From: Actinomycetota bacterium
GTDB lineage: Bacteria > Actinomycetota > Actinomycetes > Streptosporangiales > Streptosporangiaceae
Assembly (NCBI GenBank): GCA_003168295.1
Contig: PMST01000231.1
Location: 7,848 to 19,294, forward strand
Length of the DNA stretch: 11,447 bases
Direction of reading: 5' to 3'
Shown: piece after piece, positions 6,340-11,447 of the stretch
How the letters are laid out: every line of letters starts with the position of its first letter
Numbering within the stretch: position 1 is the first letter of the stretch
Position numbers and translations under genes: made by a program
The notes under the pieces: generated by a model
Seen by the model: the letters and a program-made list of their open reading frames with translations, nothing else
Told to the model about the DNA's origin: nothing
Database searches by the model: none

Positions 6340-7440
6340 ATGAATCCATTCGAGCGGGCGATCAGGACGGTCGACGCGACGCAGCGGCGGTACACGCCCA
6401 CGGCGTTCGTCTTCGGGGTGGTGAAAAAGTACGGGGACGACAACGGCGGCGTGCTGACCTCCAACCTCGCGTACTCCGCCTTCGTCTCCATGTTCCCGCT
6501 GCTGCTCGTGCTGGTGACGATCCTCGGCCTCATCTCCTCGGTCGACCCGTCGTTCAAGAATGCTGCTATCAAAGCGGTGTCCAGCCAGGTCCCGCTGATC
6601 GGCAACCAGCTGACCGGTAACGTGCACAAGCTCAAGCGGTCAAGCGTCATCGGGCTGATCGTGGGCCTGGCTGGCCTGATCTGGGGCTCGGCCGGGCTGG
6701 CCCAGTCCGGCTTGTTCACGATGGAGCAGGTGTGGAACCTGCCGGGGCCTGCCAGGCCCGGCTACCTGCAGCGGCTCGGGCGGGCGGGGCTTTTTCTTGT
6801 CCTGCTCGGCGGCGGCGTGATCGTTACCACCGGGCTGTCCAGCCTGCCGAATTACGTGCATAACCTCGGAATCTGGGCCGAGATCTTGATCGAGGTGGTG
6901 ACCGCGGCCTTCAACGTGGGCATGTACATCGGCGCGTTCCGCGTGCTGACCCCGAAGGGCGTGCCGGTCCGTCAGCTGCTGCCGGGAGCGATCACCGGCG
7001 GCATCCTGTGGACGGTGCTGCAGTTCGTCGGCACGTACCTGGTCCACCATTACGCGCACAGTGACACCGTTTACGGGGTGTTCGGGACCGTGCTCGCCCT
7101 CATCGCCTGGATCTATATCGCCGTAGAGGTCACGGTGTACTGCGCCGAGATCAACGTGGTGCTCTCGCGGCGGCTCTGGCCGCGGGCCATGGTCCAGCCG
7201 CCGCTCACCGAGGCCGACCGGGCCAGCATGGCGCTGCAGGCCCTGCAGAATCAGCGGCGTCCGGAACAGCACATCGAGGTCACGTTCGACGACCGGGACC
7301 CGGCTGAGGACGAGCCGACCAGGGTACCGCGCACCCCGGACGAGGTCGCGCCGCCCGCGGACGTGACCGTTTCCGATTCCGAGTCGCGCGACGAGGTCCC
7401 CGGGTCCAGCCCCAGCTCAAGCGGGGACCGGGTGAAGTGA
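6340..7440 (+). CDS. YihY/BrkB (UPF0761) family inner-membrane protein
   Basis: A 366-residue polytopic membrane protein of the YihY/virulence factor BrkB family. The name comes from Bordetella BrkB, but the molecular function is unknown and the old ribonuclease BN label for this family is wrong. About six helices are seen, near residues 43-66, 102-127, 148-168, 176-201, 212-237 and 244-270. Family signatures include the N-terminal TSNLAYSAFVSMFPLLLVL block, the LPGAITGGILWTVLQ segment and the VYGVFGTVLALIAWIYI helix near the end of the fold. The last 70 residues are a polar, acidic Pro/Ser/Asp-rich tail, probably cytoplasmic and disordered. The ATG at 6340 has GAGG nine nt upstream and fits the family N-terminus; the longer frame to a TTG at 6283 is rejected. 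It may be read through from xseAB. Its 3' end overlaps the opposing DUF4245 gene by 24 bp. Confidence 0.92.
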   Translation: MNPFERAIRTVDATQRRYTPTAFVFGVVKKYGDDNGGVLTSNLAYSAFVSMFPLLLVLVTILGLISSVDPSFKNAAIKAVSSQVPLIGNQLTGNVHKLKRSSVIGLIVGLAGLIWGSAGLAQSGLFTMEQVWNLPGPARPGYLQRLGRAGLFLVLLGGGVIVTTGLSSLPNYVHNLGIWAEILIEVVTAAFNVGMYIGAFRVLTPKGVPVRQLLPGAITGGILWTVLQFVGTYLVHHYAHSDTVYGVFGTVLALIAWIYIAVEVTVYCAEINVVLSRRLWPRAMVQPPLTEADRASMALQALQNQRRPEQHIEVTFDDRDPAEDEPTRVPRTPDEVAPPADVTVSDSESRDEVPGSSPSSSGDRVK

Positions 7441-7941
7441 GGCGGCGAGCTCGCGTAGCTGGGCCCAGGTCGCGTTGCCGGTGACCACGACGGTTCGGCC
7501 CGTGGTGCTGGTGTAGTACATCGAGCGCTGGCCGCGGGACGGAGCTGAGCTGAGGTGCCAGGTTTGCGTGGCCAGGCGCGTGGGAGGCAGTGCCGTTCCG
7601 TCATTGGTCATTCGCCTGAGGAAGGCGGGGGCGCTGGCGTTGGTCTCCTCGAGTGAGGCCAGTGAGCCGTCTGGGGTCATGTAGCCGAGCTGCCATGTGA
7701 TGGTGCCCGCGCCGTTCGCGCCGCCCACGGCCAGGCCGGAGCTCACCGGCTGCCAGGAGCCGGGCAGGCCGACCGGGGCCACCGCCGGGTAAGGCGCCAG
7801 CCTGACCAGCCTGGCCAGGTCACCGCGGTAGCTGACGGTGACGGGCTCGGCGGCGTGCGGGAGCGGGACCGCCACCACGACGAACGCGGCGGCCAGCAGG
7901 CAGCCCAGCGCGGCCCCGCCCGCGTGCAGCACCCTGTTCAC
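7417..7941 (-). CDS. DUF4245 domain protein, membrane-anchored
   Basis: A 174-residue protein with one N-terminal helix (about residues 9-27) and a secreted or extracytoplasmic domain, matching the DUF4245 family of actinobacteria. The function is unknown. Recognisable features are the polar strand VTVSYRGDLARL straight after the helix, LPGSWQPVSSGL, the TITWQLGYMTPDGSLASLEETNA core with FLRRMT, and the C-terminal MYYTSTTGRTVVVTGNATWAQLRELAASL. Family members commonly sit next to glpX, as here (compare Rv1100 beside Rv1099c). The GTG at 7941 is chosen because it puts the helix at the N-terminus and leaves 95 bp for divergent promoters. The frame runs on to an ATG at 8031, but this would leave only 5 bp to glpX; a GTG at 7932 is also possible. 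The 3' end overlaps the YihY gene by 24 bp. Confidence 0.87.
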   Translation of the reverse strand: MNRVLHAGGAALGCLLAAAFVVVAVPLPHAAEPVTVSYRGDLARLVRLAPYPAVAPVGLPGSWQPVSSGLAVGGANGAGTITWQLGYMTPDGSLASLEETNASAPAFLRRMTNDGTALPPTRLATQTWHLSSAPSRGQRSMYYTSTTGRTVVVTGNATWAQLRELAASLHPVPA

Positions 7942-7999
7942 AACAGTCCAGGCTAGCCCCGGGCCCGGGGTGAGGGCGGACGGCTTCGGTCCTGCTGCA

Positions 8000-8005
8000 T
8001 AGGAT
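8000..8005 (+). promoter_or_regulatory. Possible -10 element for glpX
   Basis: TAGGAT fits the actinobacterial TANNNT -10 pattern and lies 31 bp before the glpX ATG, which would give a 5' leader of about 25 nt that contains the ribosome site. No recognisable -35 hexamer is seen 16-19 bp upstream, so support is limited. Confidence 0.3.
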
Positions 8006-8021
8006 CGACACACGGCCAGCC

Positions 8022-8028
8022 GGAAGGA
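8022..8028 (+). promoter_or_regulatory. Ribosome binding site for glpX
   Basis: GGAAGGA, eight nt before the ATG at 8037, is a strong Shine-Dalgarno match and fixes the glpX start. Confidence 0.75.
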
Positions 8029-8036
8029 CACCAGCC

Positions 8037-9053
8037 ATGACCGCGGGACAGCCAGAACACCAGCCAGCCAGTCAAGCCCCGGACCGCAACCTTGCCCTCG
8101 AGCTCGCCCGGGTGACCGAGGCCGCGTCGCTGGCCGCCGCCCGGTGGGTGGGCCGGGGCGACAAGAACGGGGCGGACGGGGCCGCCGTAAACGCGATGCG
8201 GATGCTGATCAACTCCGTGTCGATGCGTGGCGTCGTGGTCATTGGCGAGGGCGAGAAGGATCGCGCTCCGATGCTGTTCAACGGCGAGGAAGTGGGCGAC
8301 GGCACCGGGGCGGCCTGCGACGTGGCGGTAGACCCGATCGACGGCACCCGGCTGTGCGCCGACGGCATGTCGAACGCGATCTCGGTGCTGGCGGTGGCCA
8401 AACGCGGCTCGATGTACGACCCGTCGGCCGTGTTCTACATGTCCAAGCTCGTCACCGGCCCCGAGGCGGCCGGCATGGTCGACCTCGACGCACCCGCGGC
8501 CGCCAACATCGCCGCGGTCGCCAAGGGCAAGGGCTGCGCGCCGCAGGACGTCACCGTGGTCATCCTGGACCGTCCCCGCCACGCCGAGCTGATCTCCGAA
8601 GTCCGCGCCACCGGCGCCCGGATCCACCTGATCACCGACGGAGACGTGGCCGGCGCCATCATGGCCGCCCGCGAGGGCACCGGGATCGACCTGATGCTCG
8701 GCATCGGGGGAACGCCCGAGGGCATCATCGCCGCGTGCGCCCTGAAGTGCCTCGGCGGGGTCATCCTGGGCAAGCTCTCGCCCAAGGACGACGCCGAACG
8801 CCGCCGCGCGCTCGACGCGGGCCACGACCTCGACCGGGTGCTCACCACCGATGACCTCGTCACCTCCGATGACGTGTTCTTCGCGGCCAGCGGGATCACC
8901 GACGGTGAACTGGTCGATGGCGTACGGTACCTCCGCGGCCACGCGACCACTCACTCGCTGGTCATGCGCTCACGCTCCGGGACCATTCGGAGCATCAAGA
9001 GCGAGCACCAGCTGTGGAAACTACGCGCCTACTCCGCTATCAATTTCGGCTGA
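8037..9053 (+). CDS. glpX: Fructose-1,6-bisphosphatase class II
   Basis: GlpX hydrolyses fructose 1,6-bisphosphate to fructose 6-phosphate, the committed step of gluconeogenesis; in many actinobacteria it is the only such enzyme. The 338-residue product has the family metal and phosphate motifs: [13 protein letters not shown] (Asp42), [21 protein letters not shown] (Glu71 and Glu73), the lithium-sensitive phosphatase signature [11 protein letters not shown] (Asp99, Asp102) and [23 protein letters not shown]. The C-terminus ends with the family region [25 protein letters not shown]. Length agrees with family members. A strong ribosome site precedes the ATG. It is divergent from the DUF4245 gene and ends 7 bp from the stop of the opposing DUF1707 gene. 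Confidence 0.97.
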   Translation: MTAGQPEHQPASQAPDRNLALELARVTEAASLAAARWVGRGDKNGADGAAVNAMRMLINSVSMRGVVVIGEGEKDRAPMLFNGEEVGDGTGAACDVAVDPIDGTRLCADGMSNAISVLAVAKRGSMYDPSAVFYMSKLVTGPEAAGMVDLDAPAAANIAAVAKGKGCAPQDVTVVILDRPRHAELISEVRATGARIHLITDGDVAGAIMAAREGTGIDLMLGIGGTPEGIIAACALKCLGGVILGKLSPKDDAERRRALDAGHDLDRVLTTDDLVTSDDVFFAASGITDGELVDGVRYLRGHATTHSLVMRSRSGTIRSIKSEHQLWKLRAYSAINFG

Positions 9054-9060
9054 GCTTGGG

Positions 9061-9645
9061 TTAGTTCCGGCGCAGCAGGCGGAACCGGCGGGGCTTGGGC
9101 GGCGTGCGCACGGACAGCTCGCCGCCGAGCACCAGCGCCTTGACCTCGATCACCGGTGAGCCGGGGCCGGCCGGCGCCGGGGTGCCGCCGCGCTTGCGGC
9201 CGAGCACCATATGCCCGCTCACGATCACCGACACCCCGTCAGGAACGATCAGCCTGAGGCGGCCGCCAAAGACCGTCGCGTACAGCTGCACCCGGCTGGT
9301 CTGCAGGATCGCCTGGGTGAAGTCGATCTCCACCTCGCCGAACATGGCCGTAACGGTCAGGTTCTCCGGCACTACCCAGCGGCCGTCCCGCCGGGCCGGG
9401 CCGAAGATCCCGGCGATGACCCGGCCGCCGTCCAGCCGGACCGGCTGCGCGGACGGCACCGCCAGGTCCGTGGTCAGCTCCGAGAGCTCGCCCAGCGTCC
9501 GGGCCGAGAAGGCGCACTGAACCCGTTCCGCGTGCTCGTCCGGGGTAAGCCGCCCGTCGCTCATCGCGTCGGAGAGCAAGGCGAGCACCCGGTCGCGGTC
9601 AGCGTCGGACGCGCGCAAGTCGCGAGGTGCCTGCCGTGGGCTCAT
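9061..9645 (-). CDS. DUF1707 (SHOCT-like) domain protein with LiaF-like C-terminal region
   Basis: A 194-residue protein. Residues 9-62 match the DUF1707 module common in actinobacteria: DLRASDADRDRVLALLSDA, then GRLTPDEHAERV and LGELSELTTDLA. Such short helical modules resemble SHOCT domains and often precede membrane or sensor parts. The rest (about 74-175) is beta-rich, with repeated VxAxFGxVxIDF and VxLYATVFGGRLRLIVPDGV patterns like the C-terminal domain of LiaF/cell-wall-active antibiotic response proteins, where a small beta-helix-like repeat is typical. No transmembrane helix is seen, and the tail is basic (KPRRFRLLRRN). The ATG at 9645 follows a poor ribosome site; a TATATT box (9654-9659) ends only 8 nt upstream, which suggests a leaderless mRNA. 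The precise role is unknown. Confidence 0.87.
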   Translation of the reverse strand: MSPRQAPRDLRASDADRDRVLALLSDAMSDGRLTPDEHAERVQCAFSARTLGELSELTTDLAVPSAQPVRLDGGRVIAGIFGPARRDGRWVVPENLTVTAMFGEVEIDFTQAILQTSRVQLYATVFGGRLRLIVPDGVSVIVSGHMVLGRKRGGTPAPAGPGSPVIEVKALVLGGELSVRTPPKPRRFRLLRRN

Positions 9646-9653
9646 TGCCTGAA

Positions 9654-9659
9654 AATATA
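9654..9659 (-). promoter_or_regulatory. Possible -10 element of the DUF1707 gene, leaderless start
   Basis: On the minus strand TATATT ends 8 nt before the ATG at 9645. It is the most AT-rich spot in the window (AAAATATAT on the plus strand). Transcription would begin at or within 1-2 nt of the start codon. No TTGACA-like box lies 17 bp upstream (GGGAGA is found there). Confidence 0.4.
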
Positions 9660-9693
9660 TGCTCTTCTTCGCGGTGTCTCCCGCGCCCGGTAT

Positions 9694-9726
9694 CCCGCTC
9701 GCCGGTATCGGCTGTACGAGAGCGGG
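9694..9726. promoter_or_regulatory. Two-part inverted repeat in the DUF1707/GS-like divergent region
   Basis: CCCGCTC (9694-9700) matches GAGCGGG (9720-9726). Inside it, GCCG-GTAT-CGGC (9701-9712) forms a second stem directly adjoining on the 5' side, leaving a 7-nt bulge (9713-9719) on the 3' side. It overlaps a direct repeat CCGGTATC (9687-9694 and 9702-9709). Position between two divergent starts suggests an operator or a folded leader; this is inferred. Confidence 0.4.
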
Positions 9727-9748
9727 TTGAACGTGCTACCCATGTTGC

Positions 9749-11149
9749 ATGACTGACGGAGCTATCGAAGCGGCGCTGGAGCGGACCAGTGAGGAACAGA
9801 TCCGCCTGGTCCGCTTCCTTTACGCCGATCACGGCGGGATCATCCGCGGCAAGGCCGCGGGCACCTCGCGGCTGCGGGAGCGCATGGCCAGCGGCATCGG
9901 GCACACGGTCGCGATGATGGCGATGTCCATGCTCGACCAGCTGCAGCCGGTCGCCGGGATGGGCCCGGTCGGCGAGGTCAGGATCGTGCCGGACCCGGAA
10001 ACCTTCGTGCCCCTCCCCTACGCGCCGGGGGCCGGCGCCATGCTCGCGGACCTGGTCAAGCTGGACGGCTCGCCGTGGGAGGCGTGCCCGCGCACATTCC
10101 TCAAGCAGGCCATCGTCGAGCTGGCCGGCGAGGGGTACGGGATGCAGGCCGCGTTCGAGCCCGAGTTCACCGTCGGCCGCCGCGAGTCCTCCCCGGGCGG
10201 TCCTTCCATTCCGGACCGGCTCATCCCGATCGACGACAGCCTGTGCTATTCCGCCACCGGCTTTCATCTCGCGCACGATTTCACCATGGAGCTCGTCACG
10301 TCGCTCGAGGCACAGGGCCTGGAGGTCGAGCACTACTACCCGGAACTCGGCCACGGCCAGCACGAGCTGTCGGTGCGGCACGCGGGCGCCCTGCGCGCTG
10401 CCGACAACCACGTGCTGTACCGGGAGACGATCCGCGGCGTGGCCTTCAGGCACGGCCTATGGGCCAGCCTGGCGCCCAAGCCCATCCCCGATCAGGCGGG
10501 CAACGGCACGCACCTGCACGCCTCGCTCACCGACCTGCTGCCTGACGGCGCGCCCGGCGGGAAAAACGTGTTCGCCGATCCGGCCGACCGCAACGGCCTG
10601 TCCCAGGTCGGCTACCACTTCATCGGCGGCCTGCTGGCGCACCTGCCCGCCGTGGTCGCCCTGAGCTGCGCCAGCGTGAACAGCTACCGCCGGCTGGCGC
10701 CGCAGATGTGGGCGAGCGCCTACAGCTGCTACGGGATGGACAACCGGGAGGCCGCGATCCGGATCTGCTCGCCGTTGGGCGCCGACCCGGGCAGTTCGGT
10801 CAACCTGGAACTGAAGCCGTCTGACTCGAGCGCCAACCCGTACCTCGCGCTCGGCGCGTTCATCTACGCGGGTCTGGACGGCATCCGGGGCAAGCTCGAC
10901 CCAGGCGAGGCGGTCAACGTGGACCCGGCCACGCTCAGCGACTCCGAACGGACCAGCAATGGCATCCACCGGCTGCCCGCCTCGCTGGCCGCGGCCCTGG
11001 ACGCGCTCGAGGCGGACGAACTGCTGATGGACGCCCTCGGCCCGCTGCGCAGCACCGCGTACCTGGCCGTCAAGCGGTCAGAAGCCGCCCACTTCGCCCA
11101 CTCCACCGACCCCTACTACGAGTGCTTCCACCACTTCACCAAGCTCTGA
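9749..11149 (+). CDS. Glutamine synthetase-like (GlnA-type) gamma-glutamyl ligase
   Basis: A 466-residue type I glutamine synthetase fold protein, an ATP-dependent ligase joining glutamate to an amine. Metal ligands are kept: Glu137 and Glu139 (FEPEFTV), Glu199 and Glu206 (PELGHGQHEL), His255 (GNGTHLHASL) and Glu354 (LELKPSD-SANPYLALGAF). The N-terminal part has DHGGIIRGKA (residues 27-36), as in gamma-glutamyl-polyamine synthetase relatives, and lacks the DGSS loop that helps bind ammonium in true GlnA. The flap position usually held by YEAP reads MWAS (Trp321), and the arginine after the last metal Glu is Lys356. These changes argue against ordinary glutamine synthesis and for an organic amine substrate such as a polyamine or ethanolamine; the substrate cannot be named. 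There is no adenylylation-site tyrosine motif near the C-terminus. No ribosome site precedes the ATG, so the mRNA may be leaderless. Confidence 0.9.
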   Translation: MTDGAIEAALERTSEEQIRLVRFLYADHGGIIRGKAAGTSRLRERMASGIGHTVAMMAMSMLDQLQPVAGMGPVGEVRIVPDPETFVPLPYAPGAGAMLADLVKLDGSPWEACPRTFLKQAIVELAGEGYGMQAAFEPEFTVGRRESSPGGPSIPDRLIPIDDSLCYSATGFHLAHDFTMELVTSLEAQGLEVEHYYPELGHGQHELSVRHAGALRAADNHVLYRETIRGVAFRHGLWASLAPKPIPDQAGNGTHLHASLTDLLPDGAPGGKNVFADPADRNGLSQVGYHFIGGLLAHLPAVVALSCASVNSYRRLAPQMWASAYSCYGMDNREAAIRICSPLGADPGSSVNLELKPSDSSANPYLALGAFIYAGLDGIRGKLDPGEAVNVDPATLSDSERTSNGIHRLPASLAAALDALEADELLMDALGPLRSTAYLAVKRSEAAHFAHSTDPYYECFHHFTKL

Positions 11150-11219
11150 GGGCGGGGAAGCTGCGGATGGGCTCGCGGCACGGCCCGTTCGGAAGAATGG
11201 TTTTTGATCTTTGTGGTGG

Positions 11220-11447
11220 CTAGAAGGGCGGGTCGTCGGAGTAGTTGCCGGGGGTGTCGGCTGCCCACGGGTCGGACTCCGCGCTGCTGGCTCCGCCGGG
11301 AGCGCCGGACGGCCTGGCGCCTGGGCCATCGCCCGGGCCGGAGCGGGTGGCCTTGGTCACCTTGGCCGAGGCGTTGCGGAGCGAGGGACCTACGTCGTCG
11401 ACCTCGACCTCGTAGACGGTGCGCTTCTCGCCTTCCTTGGTCTCGTA
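11220..11447 (-). CDS. ssb: Single-stranded DNA-binding protein, C-terminal part
   Basis: The minus strand is open from the window edge to a TAG at 11220, giving the last 75 residues; the OB-fold N-terminus lies outside. The segment [21 protein letters not shown] is the end of the SSB OB-fold. It is followed by a Gly/Pro/Ser-rich flexible linker and the acidic tip YSDDPPF, which in SSB proteins recruits repair and replication partners. The linker here is short (about 40 residues). The visible neighbour is not rpsF or rplI, the usual partners of the main ssb, though the upstream side is unseen. It may therefore be a second SSB (such paralogues occur in actinobacteria, for example Rv2478c), but it does keep the acidic tip. 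It is convergent with the GS-like gene, 70 bp apart. Confidence 0.9.
   Translation of the reverse strand, partial: YETKEGEKRTVYEVEVDDVGPSLRNASAKVTKATRSGPGDGPGARPSGAPGGASSAESDPWAADTPGNYSDDPPF

Noticed and set aside
7953..8954. 333-codon minus-strand frame antisense to glpX
   Set aside because: It is rich in His, Arg, Asp and Gly with no recognised motif, while glpX on the other strand has a strong ribosome site and full family signatures.
9713..9735. Possible GlnR-type nitrogen-control box upstream of the GS-like gene
   Set aside because: GTAC and GAAC half-sites are present but their spacing (11 nt between) and flanks do not fit the known gTnAc-n6-GaAAc arrangement.
9599..10453. 284-codon minus-strand frame antisense to the GS-like gene
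   Set aside because: It covers conserved GS metal motifs on the opposite strand and crosses the divergent promoter region; it is a GC-driven antisense frame.
1..11447. Defence system, mobile element, CRISPR array or biosynthetic cluster
   Set aside because: No nuclease/helicase/toxin pair, transposase, integrase, regular spaced repeat or modular synthase is seen; the gene order is conserved actinobacterial core chromosome.

Overview
The window is high-GC DNA with dense, mostly gap-free genes, frequent GTG starts, 1-4 bp stop/start overlaps and strong G/C preference at third codon positions. With gene families that are largely actinobacterial (DUF4245, DUF1707, DUF6542, GlpX as the fructose bisphosphatase, an Rv1109c-like protein), this points to a chromosomal segment of an actinomycete. 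Order or genus cannot be fixed from the sequence alone. No transposase, integrase, tRNA, rRNA or CRISPR array is seen.

Layout. Bases 1-560: a membrane-protein gene leaving the window on the minus strand, with a possible small one-helix protein just upstream of it. Bases 717-2704 (+): rmuC and a DUF6542 membrane protein, joined by an ATGA overlap. Bases 2747-3709 (-): ispH, last step of the non-mevalonate isoprenoid pathway. Bases 3710-3945: divergent control region with a hairpin and a direct repeat. Bases 3946-6267 (+): an Rv1109c-like (lipid droplet-associated type) protein, xseA and xseB, tightly coupled. Bases 6340-7440 (+): a YihY/BrkB-family membrane protein, overlapping tail-to-tail with a DUF4245 membrane-anchored protein (7417-7941, -). 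Bases 8037-9053 (+): glpX, tail-to-tail with a DUF1707 protein (9061-9645, -). Bases 9749-11149 (+): a glutamine synthetase-like ligase with an altered ammonium site. Bases 11220-11447 (-): the C-terminal end of a single-stranded DNA-binding protein.

The block DUF6542 / ispH / Rv1109c-like / xseA / xseB / DUF4245 / glpX follows the order known from Mycobacterium tuberculosis (around Rv1099c-Rv1111c), so most of the window is conserved core chromosome. Shared themes are DNA maintenance (RmuC, exonuclease VII, SSB) and central metabolism (IspH, GlpX, GS-like enzyme). I found no convincing new multi-gene system. The items most worth a second look are the GS-like enzyme with its structured divergent promoter region, the repeat-rich N-terminal extension of XseB, the structured ispH/Rv1109c-like intergenic region, and the small membrane ORF at 372-560.
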